Positions 25,230 to 33,401 of a DNA stretch of 38,232 nt are shown here, one piece after another. The stretch's first letter is position 1, and each line of letters starts with the position of its first letter. The notes beneath the pieces are model-generated. The model searched no databases. It was not told where the DNA came from and was given only the letters and a program-made list of their open reading frames with translations. The stretch spans positions 1 through 38,232 of the forward strand of contig JAZRPV010000053.1 in assembly GCA_045649455.1 (NCBI GenBank), read 5' to 3'. Origin of the DNA: JAEDES01 sp045649455. Lineage in GTDB: Bacteria; Bacillota_I; Bacilli_A; RF39; UBA660. A program made the position numbers and the translations under genes.

Positions 25230-25592
25230 GTGTCAAAAGTAAATGCTAAAATTACATTACAAAATGCTGAAGATAATTTTGAATATGTTGTATCAGCTAT
25301 TTATCATGATGATGAAAAAGTAATTATTTACAATGAACAAGATGATCAAAAGACATTAGTAAAATTCAACTATATCACTAAAGAACTAATCCGGGAAAAC
25401 GATTCTTTATTAATGAAATATAACTTTAACAAAGAAAAGAATTCTCAAGGAACTATTTATGTTAAAGGAATGGAAAAAAACTTAATTGTAACCATCAAGA
25501 CACTAAAATTAGTCCGATGGGAAGATAACAATATAGAAATAGAATATCAAATAGAAAATGACAAATTTAACTATAAAATAGAGGTGATTTAA
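25230..25592 (+). CDS. DUF1934 family beta-barrel protein (YwiB-like), GTG start
   Basis: The 120-residue protein starts at GTG 25230 with AGAGGTG 5 bases upstream; it is the only non-ATG start I favour in this window. The sequence is strand-rich (VNAKITLQNAEDNFEYVV, KVIIYNEQD, TLVKFNYITKELI, IEIEYQIEND) and matches DUF1934/YwiB in length and pattern, a small lipocalin-like barrel of unknown function. The identification leans on its position, with its stop abutting the argS ATG exactly as ywiB-argS in B. subtilis. The Arg of IREND is encoded by CGG (25392-25394), the only in-frame CGG I noticed. Confidence 0.8.
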   Translation: MSKVNAKITLQNAEDNFEYVVSAIYHDDEKVIIYNEQDDQKTLVKFNYITKELIRENDSLLMKYNFNKEKNSQGTIYVKGMEKNLIVTIKTLKLVRWEDNNIEIEYQIENDKFNYKIEVI

Positions 25593-27341
25593 ATGAGTAT
25601 AATTAAAGAATTAACAGCATCTTTAAAAGAATTAGTAAAAGAAGCTGGTTATGAAGTAGAAAACCTAAACTTACAACCATCAGGTAGAAAGGATTTAGGT
25701 CAATTCCAAATAAATGATGCTATGCCATTAGCAAAAAAATACGGTAAAAATCCAAGAATGATAGCTGAAGATATAGCTAAATTATTAGAACAAGATAATA
25801 GATTTACAAATATTAATATAGCAGGGCCAGGATTTATTAATATTACTTTAACTGATGAATATTTATCAGAATTAATGAATAAAATATCGGAAGATTTAAA
25901 TAATAATATTGATAAAGAACAACCTAAAAAGATTGTATTAGATTATGGTGGAGCTAACGTAGCAAAAGCATTACACGTTGGACACTTAAGAAGTGCTAAT
26001 ATTGGTGAAGCTTTAAAAAGATTAGCAAGATTACTTGGGCATGAAGTACTAGGAGATGCTCACTTAGGAGACTATGGTAGACCATTAGGATTAGTAGTAT
26101 TAGAATTAAAACACATGTATCCAGATTTACCATATTTTGATGAATCATATGAAGGTGACTATTCTGAAGTAGAACTTCCAATTACAAATGAAGACCTAGA
26201 AAAAATTTATCCATTAGCATCAACCAAAGCTAAAGAAGATGAAGCATATCTAGAAGAAGGAAGAGATGTAACTGCAAAAATCCAATCATATGTAAGAGGA
26301 TACTATGATTTATGGAAAAAAGTAGTAGAAATATCTAAAGCTGATATTGATAAAACATATAAAGAATTAAATGTAGATTTTGAATTATGGTTAGGAGAAA
26401 GTGATTCTGCTGAATATTTCGAAGAACTAATCAAAATATATGAAGATAAAAATATCATAGTAGAAAGTGAAGGTGCAAAAATAGTAGAAGTTATCAAAGA
26501 AGATGACAAAGCTCCAATGCCACCACTACTATTAGTAAAATCAAATGGTTCAGTATCATATGAAACAACTGATTTAGCAACAATCTTACAAAGAAAGAAA
26601 GACTACAATCCAGATGAAATTTGGTATTGTGTAGATGGAAGACAAGATTTACACTTTGAACAAGTATTCAGAGCTGCAAGAAAAGCAGAATTAGTAGATG
26701 AAAATGTAGTATTAGACTTTATTGGATTTGGTACAATGAATGGAAAAGACGGAAAACCATTTAAAACAAGAGATGGTGGAGTAATGACTCTTAAGAGTTT
26801 AATCGAACTAGTTAATGAAGAAACTCTAAAAAGAATTAATCCAGAAACAGTACCAGAAGAAGAAAGAGCAGAAGTAGCTAAAACAGTAGCAATAGCCGCT
26901 CTAAAATATGCTGACTTACTACCATATAGAGGTACTGATTATATATTTGAAGTAGAAAAATTTGCTGACTTAGAAGGAAAAACAGGTCCATATTTACTAT
27001 ATTCAACTATAAGAATGAAATCTTTACTAAATAAAGCTAAAGAATTAAAACAAGAAAGAATTCATACTTTAAAGGGAGAAACAGAAACTGAAATAGCTTT
27101 AACTATTTTAAATTTACCAATAGTTTTAACTAGATCATTAGAAACAAAAACTTTAAATGATATAGCTGAATATGTATATAAATTAACTTCACTATATAAT
27201 AAATTCTATGCAGAAAATAAAGTATTAGTAGAAGAAAATAAAGAATTACAAGAATCTTGGTTAGTATTAACTAAACTTGTATATGATATAAATAATGTAC
27301 TTTTAGATGTATTAGGATTAAAAGTTCCTGAAAAAATGTAA
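25593..27341 (+). CDS. argS: Arginyl-tRNA synthetase
   Basis: ArgRS charges tRNA-Arg. The 582-residue class I enzyme has the N-terminal Add-1 domain (QFQINDAMPLAKKY, about 37-50) and the HIGH-type motif HVGH (128-131) in ALHVGHLRSANIGEALKR. Its YVDGRQDLHF-like block reads CVDGRQDLHFEQVF. Where canonical enzymes have KMSK it has FKTRDGGVMTLKSL, the usual non-canonical ArgRS form. The DALR anticodon-binding C-terminus is present and ends VPEKM. GAGGTGA lies before the start, overlapping the end of the DUF1934 gene. Confidence 0.97.
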   Translation: MSIIKELTASLKELVKEAGYEVENLNLQPSGRKDLGQFQINDAMPLAKKYGKNPRMIAEDIAKLLEQDNRFTNINIAGPGFINITLTDEYLSELMNKISEDLNNNIDKEQPKKIVLDYGGANVAKALHVGHLRSANIGEALKRLARLLGHEVLGDAHLGDYGRPLGLVVLELKHMYPDLPYFDESYEGDYSEVELPITNEDLEKIYPLASTKAKEDEAYLEEGRDVTAKIQSYVRGYYDLWKKVVEISKADIDKTYKELNVDFELWLGESDSAEYFEELIKIYEDKNIIVESEGAKIVEVIKEDDKAPMPPLLLVKSNGSVSYETTDLATILQRKKDYNPDEIWYCVDGRQDLHFEQVFRAARKAELVDENVVLDFIGFGTMNGKDGKPFKTRDGGVMTLKSLIELVNEETLKRINPETVPEEERAEVAKTVAIAALKYADLLPYRGTDYIFEVEKFADLEGKTGPYLLYSTIRMKSLLNKAKELKQERIHTLKGETETEIALTILNLPIVLTRSLETKTLNDIAEYVYKLTSLYNKFYAENKVLVEENKELQESWLVLTKLVYDINNVLLDVLGLKVPEKM

Positions 27342-27348
27342 AAAAAGG

Positions 27349-27377
27349 TTGTAATTATAAAATATATATGTTATAAG
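27349..27377 (+). promoter_or_regulatory. Promoter for rpoE
   Basis: TTGTAA (27349-27354), 17 bases and TATAAG (27372-27377), with a TGT extension, lie 8 bases after the argS stop. The leader of about 65 bases contains a small hairpin GGTAA/TTACC around 27384-27397. Confidence 0.6.
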
Positions 27378-27450
27378 TTTATTGGTAATTTTTTACCGAG
27401 AAAAAAGAATGAAAAAAAACAACATATTATGTTTTTATATAGGAGGGCGT

Positions 27451-27894
27451 ATGAGTCTAAAAAAAATGTCGAAAGACGAGTTAGAATTAATGTCTAACAA
27501 AGATATAACTTATTTATTATTAGAAGAAAGTGCTAAGCCAATTAACACATTAAATTTATTCAAAAAAATAGCAAAATTACTAGAGTTACCAGAAAGTACA
27601 ATCGATTCTAAAATCGCTGACTACTATACAGCTCTAGCTACAGATAAAAGATTCATCATGTTAGAAGATGGATCATGGGATTTAAGAAGTAGACACACTT
27701 CTGACAAAGTAATTAAAATTACTGACGAAGATGATGAAGAAGATATCGAAGAAAACGAAGAAGAAGAAAATGAAGACGATATCGAAGAAGACAACTATGA
27801 TGATACAGAAGATGAAGATTATGACGAAGATACTAATGAAGAATTAAAAGATTTAGTTGTAATCGATGAAGATGAATTAGAACTAGAACAATAA
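27451..27894 (+). CDS. rpoE: DNA-directed RNA polymerase delta subunit
   Basis: Delta is a Firmicutes-specific RNA polymerase subunit that helps recycle polymerase and tunes promoter sensitivity to initiating NTP levels. The 147-residue protein has a folded HARE-HTH N-terminal domain (about 1-90: MSKDELELMSNKDITYLLLEE, FIMLEDGSWDLRSRH) and a long, almost purely Asp/Glu C-terminal tail (about 95-147). The ATG at 27451 follows a strong AGGAGGG. An in-frame ATG at 27409 would add 14 residues but has no ribosome site. Synteny argS-rpoE matches Bacillus; pyrG, usually next, is absent. Confidence 0.95.
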   Translation: MSLKKMSKDELELMSNKDITYLLLEESAKPINTLNLFKKIAKLLELPESTIDSKIADYYTALATDKRFIMLEDGSWDLRSRHTSDKVIKITDEDDEEDIEENEEEENEDDIEEDNYDDTEDEDYDEDTNEELKDLVVIDEDELELEQ

Positions 27895-27907
27895 TCTAGT
27901 TTTTTTT
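27881..27907 (+). terminator. Intrinsic terminator overlapping the rpoE stop
   Basis: Stem AACTAGA (27881-27887) / TCTAGTT (27895-27901) is followed by a T tract to 27907. The rpoE TAA (27892-27894) is in the 7-base loop. Confidence 0.85.
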
Positions 27908-27919
27908 CTTAAAAAGTTG

Positions 27920-27928
27920 TGATATAAT
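27920..27928 (+). promoter_or_regulatory. Extended -10 promoter for prfA-prmC
   Basis: TGATATAAT is a perfect extended -10 with no -35, since that position lies in the upstream terminator T run. The hexamer is framed by GTTGT (27916-27920) and ACAAC (27929-27933), a small inverted repeat. Confidence 0.65.
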
Positions 27929-27957
27929 ACAACTGATTACCAGAAAGGGTGAAAAAT

Positions 27958-29025
27958 ATGATAGAAAGATTAGAAGCAACATTAGAAAAATATGAATTTT
28001 TAGAACAAGAACTAACAAAACCTGAAATTCTAAGTGATATCAAAAAAACTAAAGAATACTCAAAAGAAATGTCTTCACTAGAAGATATAGTAGTATGCTA
28101 TAAAAAATATAAAAGAGTATTAGAAGATATTGAAAATACTAAAGAAATGGTAAAAGATCCAGAATTAGGAGAAATGGCTAAAGAAGAATTAAAACTTTTA
28201 GAAGAAGAAAAAGCATCTTTAGACCAAGAATTAGAAATCTTATTAATTCCAAAGGATCCTAATGATGATAAAAACGTTGTTATTGAAATCAGAGGAGCTG
28301 CCGGTGGAGATGAAGCAAATATCTTTGCAGGAGACTTATTTAGAATGTATACAAGATATGCAGAACAACAAGGATTTTCATATCAAGTTTATAACTCAGT
28401 AGATGGAACTGCTGGAGGATTCAGTCAAATAGAATTTATTATTAAAGGTAAAAACGCTTATTCATTATTAAAATATGAAAGTGGTTCACACAGAGTTCAA
28501 CGTGTTCCTGTAACAGAAGCAAATGGACGTTTACAAACATCAACTGCAACAGTGTTAGTAATGCCTGAAGCAGATGATGATATTGATATTGTAATCAATC
28601 CAAGTGATTTAAGAATTGATATTTATCGTTCAAGTGGATGTGGAGGACAAGGAGTAAATACAACTGACTCAGCAGTAAGAATTACTCACTTACCAACAAA
28701 TACAGTAGTAACATGTCAAAATGAACGTAGCCAAATTCAAAATAAAGAACAAGCTATGAAAGTATTAAAAACACGTCTATATGAATTAGAACTTCAAAAA
28801 CAATTAGAAGAAGCTGGAGCAGAAAGACGTAGTAAAATTGGTTCTGGAGACCGTGCTGAAAAAATTAGAACTTATAACTATCCACAAAATAGAGTAACTG
28901 ACCATCGTATCGGATTTACAACTAAGAACTTAGATAGAGTAATGGATGGAGACTTAGAAGATGTTATTAATGCTCTAATTCAAGAAGATCAAAAAATGAA
29001 ATTAAGAGGAGAAACAGAAGAGTAA
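27958..29025 (+). CDS. prfA: Peptide chain release factor 1
   Basis: RF1 ends translation at UAA and UAG. The 355-residue protein starts at ATG 27958 after AGAAAGGGTG. It carries the RF1-type recognition tripeptide PVT (184-186, in RVPVTEANGR), where RF2 would have SPF. The GGQ peptidyl-hydrolysis motif is at 229-231 (GCGGQGVNTTDSAVR). The domains are complete and the end KLRGETEE is typical. This matters here because every stop codon I could read in the window is UAA or UAG. It overlaps prmC, its modifying enzyme, as TAATG. Confidence 0.97.
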   Translation: MIERLEATLEKYEFLEQELTKPEILSDIKKTKEYSKEMSSLEDIVVCYKKYKRVLEDIENTKEMVKDPELGEMAKEELKLLEEEKASLDQELEILLIPKDPNDDKNVVIEIRGAAGGDEANIFAGDLFRMYTRYAEQQGFSYQVYNSVDGTAGGFSQIEFIIKGKNAYSLLKYESGSHRVQRVPVTEANGRLQTSTATVLVMPEADDDIDIVINPSDLRIDIYRSSGCGGQGVNTTDSAVRITHLPTNTVVTCQNERSQIQNKEQAMKVLKTRLYELELQKQLEEAGAERRSKIGSGDRAEKIRTYNYPQNRVTDHRIGFTTKNLDRVMDGDLEDVINALIQEDQKMKLRGETEE

Positions 29026-29849
29026 TGACAGTAGATAATCTTCTGTTTTTTGCTAAACAGCACATACATTCAGACCACGCTAAAATACTTCTAGCAGAAC
29101 TATTAAATAAAAACCCATTAGAATTATTAACATGTCTTGAGGAAAATGTACCTGAAGATAAAGTAGAAACATATAAAAAAGAAGTATTAGCCTTAGAAGA
29201 AGGAAAACCACTTCAATATGTAATTGGAAATGTTAACTTCTATGGAAATAAATTCTATATAAATGAAAATGTTTTAATCCCAAGATTTGAAACAGAAGAA
29301 TTAGTAGAACATACTAAAGAATTTATAAAGAAATTTTTCACAGAACCTGTGGATATAATAGATTTAGGCTGTGGAAGTGGTGTAATAGGATTAACTTTAG
29401 AAAAAAAAGTTTCCACAAATTCTGTGGATTTAATAGATATAAGTGAAAAAGCCTTAGAAGTAACAAAAATAAATAAAGAAAACCTAAACTCAAAAGCAAA
29501 TCTAATTCAAAGTGATATGTTTGAAAACATAACAAAAAAATATGATGTCATAATAAGTAATCCACCATATATAAAAACAACAGAAGAAATAGAAGACATA
29601 GTATTGAATAACGAACCTCATCTAGCTTTATTTGCTGGAGAAGATGGATTAGACTGCTATAAAAAAATTATCAATAATCTTCCAAATCATATGAAAGATA
29701 GATGTTTAATAGCATTTGAAATAGGAATGACTCAAGCACAAGATATAACTAATCTTGCAAAAGAAGTACTTGGAAATATCAAAGTAGAAGTAAAAAAAGA
29801 TTTATCTGGTAAAGATAGAATGTTATTTATATTTAAAAATCTTGAATAA
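29025..29849 (+). CDS. prmC: Release factor glutamine N5-methyltransferase PrmC (HemK)
   Basis: PrmC methylates the glutamine of the GGQ motif in release factors. The 274-residue protein has an N-terminal helical domain and the PLQYVIGNVNFYG segment. A Rossmann methyltransferase domain follows, with the SAM loop DLGCGSGVIGL and the catalytic NPPYI in VIISNPPYIKT, ending DLSGKDRMLFI. It overlaps the prfA stop by one base, so enzyme and substrate are made together. The coding sequence contains a 17-base inverted repeat at 29412-29428 that recurs at 34280-34296 with one loop change. Confidence 0.96.
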   Translation: MTVDNLLFFAKQHIHSDHAKILLAELLNKNPLELLTCLEENVPEDKVETYKKEVLALEEGKPLQYVIGNVNFYGNKFYINENVLIPRFETEELVEHTKEFIKKFFTEPVDIIDLGCGSGVIGLTLEKKVSTNSVDLIDISEKALEVTKINKENLNSKANLIQSDMFENITKKYDVIISNPPYIKTTEEIEDIVLNNEPHLALFAGEDGLDCYKKIINNLPNHMKDRCLIAFEIGMTQAQDITNLAKEVLGNIKVEVKKDLSGKDRMLFIFKNLE

Positions 29850-29860
29850 ATAAAAAAGAA

Positions 29861-29893
29861 AAGCCTCACTATAAAATTGAAAGTGAGGTTTTT
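29861..29893 (+). terminator. Terminator after prmC that contains the spoIIR ribosome site
   Basis: Stem AAGCCTCACT (29861-29870) / AGTGAGGTTT (29882-29891), with one G-T pair and an 11-base loop, is followed by TTTTT ending at 29893. The 3' arm GTGAGG is also the only ribosome site for spoIIR (ATG 29896). Confidence 0.75.
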
Positions 29894-29895
29894 AT

Positions 29896-30390
29896 ATGAA
29901 AAAAACTCTAATATTAATCGCAATAATTATAGTAATAATGTCTCTAAATACAAATGAAACAATAATTATACCAAAAGAATCAATACGATTTAGAGTAATT
30001 GCCAATAGTAATTCTCAAGAAGACCAAATGATAAAAGAAAAAGTAGTATCAAAGTTAAAAAAGAATCTTAGTTCATTAACATATACCCCTAAAAATATAA
30101 ATGACACCAGAAAAAGTATTAAAGATAATTTAAAAATAATCGATGAAACTCTAAAACAAGAAGTAAAGGATTATTCTATTAACTATGGATATAATTATTT
30201 CCCAGAAAAAGTCTATAAAGGTATCTATTATGAAGAAGGAGAATATGAATCATTGGTTATAACTTTAGGAGAAGGAATTGGTAATAATTTCTGGTGTGTT
30301 TTATTCCCTCCATTATGTTTAATTGATGAAGAACAAGATGAAGTAGAGTACACAACTTTTATTAAAGAATTAATTGATAAATATTTTTAA
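29896..30390 (+). CDS. spoIIR: Stage II sporulation protein R
   Basis: In endospore formers SpoIIR is secreted from the forespore and triggers SpoIIGA to process pro-sigma-E in the mother cell. The 164-residue protein has a signal peptide or anchor (about 4-18). Family blocks are RFRVIANSNSQEDQMIKEKV and NYGYNYFPEKVYKGIYYEEG, then EYESLVITLGEGIGNNFWCVLFPPLCLIDEE, the most conserved part. It lacks the extra C-terminal region of some homologues. The position right after prfA-prmC matches B. subtilis. Its ribosome site lies inside the prmC terminator stem, so a forespore promoter may be needed for efficient expression; this is inference. Confidence 0.92.
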   Translation: MKKTLILIAIIIVIMSLNTNETIIIPKESIRFRVIANSNSQEDQMIKEKVVSKLKKNLSSLTYTPKNINDTRKSIKDNLKIIDETLKQEVKDYSINYGYNYFPEKVYKGIYYEEGEYESLVITLGEGIGNNFWCVLFPPLCLIDEEQDEVEYTTFIKELIDKYF

Positions 30391-30405
30391 TTTTATGCAT
30401 AAAAT
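30390..30405. repeat. Perfect 16-base palindrome after spoIIR
   Basis: ATTTTATGCATAAAAT is self-complementary with no loop, beginning at the last base of the spoIIR stop and about 45 bases before the fba promoter. Loopless symmetry suits a dimeric repressor site better than a terminator, and no T run follows. AT-richness makes chance possible. Confidence 0.4.
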
Positions 30406-30451
30406 ATCATAGTGAATTTACATATTCTTTACTTAGAAATTGTTGATTTCA

Positions 30452-30480
30452 TTGACAAAAAATATCTAATTACTTATGAT
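30452..30480 (+). promoter_or_regulatory. Strong promoter for fba-murA
   Basis: A consensus TTGACA (30452-30457), 17 bases and TATGAT (30475-30480) predict a transcript start near 30487, only about 11 bases before the fba ATG. Confidence 0.85.
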
Positions 30481-30497
30481 TAAAGTGGGTGATAGGA

Positions 30498-31343
30498 ATG
30501 TTAGTAAACTTCATTGAAATGATGAATAAAGCTAAAAAAGGACATTATGCAATTCCACAATTTAACATAAATAATTTGGAATGGACAAAATATATTTTAG
30601 AACAATGTAATGAAATGAAAGTGCCTGTAATCTTAGGTGTAAGTGAAGGTGCAACAAAATATATGGGTGGATACATCGCTGTATCAAGTATGGTAAGAGG
30701 ATTAGTGGAATCACTAGATATTGAAATACCAGTATGTATTCATTTAGATCATGGAACATCTTTTGAATCATGTAAAAATGCAATTGATGCAGGATATACA
30801 TCAGTAATGATAGATGCTTCAAAACATGAATTACATGAAAATATAAGAATTACAAAAGAAGTAGTTGATTATGCTCATGCTAAAGATGTAAGTGTAGAAG
30901 CTGAAGTTGGACATATTGGGGGAACAGAAGATAATATTTCTGCAACTTCTCTAAATGCTACTTTAGAAGATTGTTTAGTATTATATACAAATACAAATAT
31001 TGATTCACTAGCTCCAGCACTAGGTAGTGTACATGGATTCTATAAAGGTGAACCAAACCTAGATTTTGAAACAATGGATAATATTAATAAAAACTTACCA
31101 ATCCCACTAGTATTACATGGTGGAACTGGTATTCCAGATGACAAGATTCAAAAAGCTATTAGCTGTGGTATATCAAAAATTAATATTAATACCGACTTAC
31201 AAGTAGTATGGTCAAATGCTGTAAGAGAATTCTTAAAAGAAGATACAAAAGCTTATGATCCACGTAAAGTAATTGGTAGTGGAGAAAAAGCAATTAAAAA
31301 TAGAATAAAAGAAATAGTTACTTTATTTAAGACAAAGATGTAG
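30498..31343 (+). CDS. fba: Class II fructose-bisphosphate aldolase
   Basis: This zinc-dependent aldolase splits fructose 1,6-bisphosphate in glycolysis. The 281-residue protein from ATG 30498 begins MLVNFIEMMNKAKKGHYAIPQFNI; an in-frame GTG at 30489 is inside the ribosome site GGGTGAT. Catalytic Asp84 and zinc ligand His85 lie in IHLDHG. Further ligands are in VEAEVGHIGG, SVHGFYKG and VLHGGTGIPD, and the phosphate loop ININTDLQ is present. It is of normal length. murA follows after 22 bases; fba next to murAB is also found in B. subtilis. Confidence 0.97.
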   Translation: MLVNFIEMMNKAKKGHYAIPQFNINNLEWTKYILEQCNEMKVPVILGVSEGATKYMGGYIAVSSMVRGLVESLDIEIPVCIHLDHGTSFESCKNAIDAGYTSVMIDASKHELHENIRITKEVVDYAHAKDVSVEAEVGHIGGTEDNISATSLNATLEDCLVLYTNTNIDSLAPALGSVHGFYKGEPNLDFETMDNINKNLPIPLVLHGGTGIPDDKIQKAISCGISKININTDLQVVWSNAVREFLKEDTKAYDPRKVIGSGEKAIKNRIKEIVTLFKTKM

Positions 31344-31365
31344 ATTTTAAACGGAGGTGATGAAA

Positions 31366-32619
31366 ATGAAGTTAATGGAAATAGAGGGTGGCATAGAACT
31401 AAGTGGTACTATCAGAATAAGTGGTGCAAAGAATGCAACAGTTGCGTTAATTCCAGCAGCAATCTTAACTGATGAAGAAGCAACAATTTGTAATATTCCA
31501 GAAATAACAGATACTGAGGCCTTATGTGATATTTTAAAAGCGTTAAACGTAGATGTAAAAAGGGCAAGTGAGAGTATTGTTATTAATCCACAAGATATGC
31601 AAAATATTGAAATTGGCGAGCAATTTTCAAAAAAACTAAGAGCATCTTATTACTTTATGGGAGCATTATTAGGTAAATATAAAAAAGCAGTAATGTATTT
31701 CCCAGGAGGATGTTCAATCGGTGCCAGACCAATCGACCTTCACTTAAAAGGATTTGAGGCCCTAGGTGCTAAAGTAACTAATGAAAAGAATAAATATATT
31801 GTAGAAGCAGAAGAACTACATGGAGCAAATATATATCTTGATATAGCATCAGTAGGTGCTACTATAAATATTATGTTAGCAGCAGTACGTGCAAAAGGAA
31901 AAACTGTAATTGATAATGCTGCAAAAGAACCAGAAATAGTAAATGTAGCAACATTCTTAAATAATATGGGAGCCAAAATAACAGGAGCAGGAACATCTAC
32001 AATTAAAATTGAAGGTGTAGACTACTTAGGAAAATGTTTCCATGAAGTTATTCCAGATAGAATTGAAGCGGGAACATATATTATCATAGGAGCACTATGC
32101 GGTAATCCATTAAAAGTAGATAATATAATTCCAGAACACGTTGATTCTTTAATATCAAAATTAGAAGAAATAGGCGTAGATATCCAAGTAGGAGCGGACT
32201 ACGTCATTGTAACTCGTGGAGAAAAATATAAATCCACAAACGTAAAAACAGCTGTATATCCTGGATTCCCAACAGACTTACAACAACCATTTACTGTATT
32301 ATTAACTCAAAGTAATGGTAAATCAAAAGTAACAGAAACAATTTGGGAAAACAGATTTATGCATATACCATATCTTAACGATTTAGGTGCAGATATTGTC
32401 GTAAAAAATCAAACTGCAACAATTGTAGGTAAATCAGAATTAAAAGGAACTAATGTAGTTGCAACAGACTTACGTGCAGGAGCTGCAATGGTAGCTGCAG
32501 GATTAAAAGCCGAAGGAAAAACAACAATTACAAATGTAGAACATATCCTACGTGGTTATGAACAAATAATAGAGAAATTAACAAGCGTTGGTGCTAAAAT
32601 AGAAATAAAAGAAATATAA
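31366..32619 (+). CDS. murA: UDP-N-acetylglucosamine 1-carboxyvinyltransferase (MurAB/MurZ type)
   Basis: MurA adds enolpyruvate to UDP-GlcNAc, the first committed step of peptidoglycan synthesis, and is the fosfomycin target. The 417-residue protein from ATG 31366 sits 8 bases after GGAGG; ATG 31360 and GTG 31357 are also in frame. The catalytic loop is PGGCSIGARPIDLHLKGFEA with Cys116. Other blocks are LRASYYFMGALLG, SVGATINIMLAAV, the PDRIEAGTY segment and the C-terminal RAGAAMVAAGL. The closest remembered relative is B. subtilis MurAB, consistent with the fba neighbour. The stop codon lies within the terminator stem. Confidence 0.97.
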   Translation: MKLMEIEGGIELSGTIRISGAKNATVALIPAAILTDEEATICNIPEITDTEALCDILKALNVDVKRASESIVINPQDMQNIEIGEQFSKKLRASYYFMGALLGKYKKAVMYFPGGCSIGARPIDLHLKGFEALGAKVTNEKNKYIVEAEELHGANIYLDIASVGATINIMLAAVRAKGKTVIDNAAKEPEIVNVATFLNNMGAKITGAGTSTIKIEGVDYLGKCFHEVIPDRIEAGTYIIIGALCGNPLKVDNIIPEHVDSLISKLEEIGVDIQVGADYVIVTRGEKYKSTNVKTAVYPGFPTDLQQPFTVLLTQSNGKSKVTETIWENRFMHIPYLNDLGADIVVKNQTATIVGKSELKGTNVVATDLRAGAAMVAAGLKAEGKTTITNVEHILRGYEQIIEKLTSVGAKIEIKEI

Positions 32620-32639
32620 TTAAATATATTTCTTTTTTT
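32607..32639 (+). terminator. Intrinsic terminator nested in the murA 3' end
   Basis: A 12-bp stem AAAAGAAATATA (32607-32618) / TATATTTCTTTT (32625-32636) with a 6-base loop runs into T to 32639. Its 5' arm is the last murA codons and most of the TAA. Confidence 0.85.
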
Positions 32640-32650
32640 ATGGAGGAAAA

Positions 32651-33367
32651 ATGCATAAACTAATAAAACTTGCAGTATTAATCCTATCAGTACCAATAAT
32701 ATTTTTAATTTATAAAACAACAAACAAAAACTACATAAATATAACAATTCTAGGAGATGGATTATCCAAAGGAATAAATTCATATGAAACAATTGACTAT
32801 GGATATGGAGAGTATTTAAGAGATTATTATCAAAATAAAAACTTATTAAAGAATTATTCAAAAGACTTCACAAAAAGCGATATGTCAATTGAAATGTTAA
32901 ATAGTTATATTTTAATAAACAAAAAAGTGAATTCAAACAACAAAAAAGATAACATAAAACATATTCTAACAGAATCATCTGTCATAATAATGTCAATTGG
33001 ATTAAATGATCTTCTCTATAAAATAACGCTAAGCAATCAAAAAATATCCACTATAAACAGCATAGTAGAAGAAGTATATGATAATGTTAAAATACTGATA
33101 AATGAAATAAACAAGTACAATGATAAACTATGCATAGTAGGTTATTATGAATCAAATAAATATAATTATAAAATTAATTATGCTATTACAAAGTATAATG
33201 AGTTAATAAAAAACACAAAAAATATCATTTATATAGACACAAACTCCTATCTAAAAGATTCAAAATATTTAGAAAATCCCTATAGTTATTATCCAAATAC
33301 CCAAGGATATCAACAAATATCTAGTAAAATCCTATCAAAAATAGGAAAAAAACTTGAAAAAACATAA
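32651..33367 (+). CDS. SGNH/GDSL-hydrolase-like protein with altered catalytic residues
   Basis: This 238-residue exported protein has an N-terminal hydrophobic segment (about 5-21). An SGNH-like fold is suggested by block I TILGDGLSKG (35-39 GDGLS), block III SIGLND (G117-N119-D120) and block V YPNTQGYQQIS near the C-terminus. Block I lacks the nucleophile: GDS is GDG (Gly37), although Ser39 is two residues on. The usual DxxHPN is SYYPN, with Tyr214 for the catalytic His. It may be inactive, a binding protein, or a different active-site arrangement. A TTATGGAGG ribosome site precedes its ATG after the murA terminator. There is no promoter or terminator I trust; rpmE follows. Confidence 0.65.
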   Translation: MHKLIKLAVLILSVPIIFLIYKTTNKNYINITILGDGLSKGINSYETIDYGYGEYLRDYYQNKNLLKNYSKDFTKSDMSIEMLNSYILINKKVNSNNKKDNIKHILTESSVIIMSIGLNDLLYKITLSNQKISTINSIVEEVYDNVKILINEINKYNDKLCIVGYYESNKYNYKINYAITKYNELIKNTKNIIYIDTNSYLKDSKYLENPYSYYPNTQGYQQISSKILSKIGKKLEKT

Positions 33368-33401
33368 AATGTTTGATATATTAATAACGCATTTAATTAC
33401 T

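Noticed and set aside
25391..25398. CCGGGAAA, half of the Noc-binding site
   Set aside because: Only one half of the palindromic Noc site is present and it is inside a coding sequence.
27409..27450. In-frame ATG upstream giving a longer delta subunit, or a leader peptide
   Set aside because: It lacks a ribosome site and reads straight into rpoE, while ATG 27451 has a strong AGGAGGG.
27722..27894. Asp/Glu-rich repeat in rpoE as a separate repeat element
   Set aside because: This is the normal disordered acidic tail of the delta subunit, not a DNA repeat.
33358..33375. AAACAT/ATGTTT hairpin after the SGNH-like gene as a terminator
   Set aside because: The stem is short and there is no T run after it, so rpmE may be partly read through from upstream.
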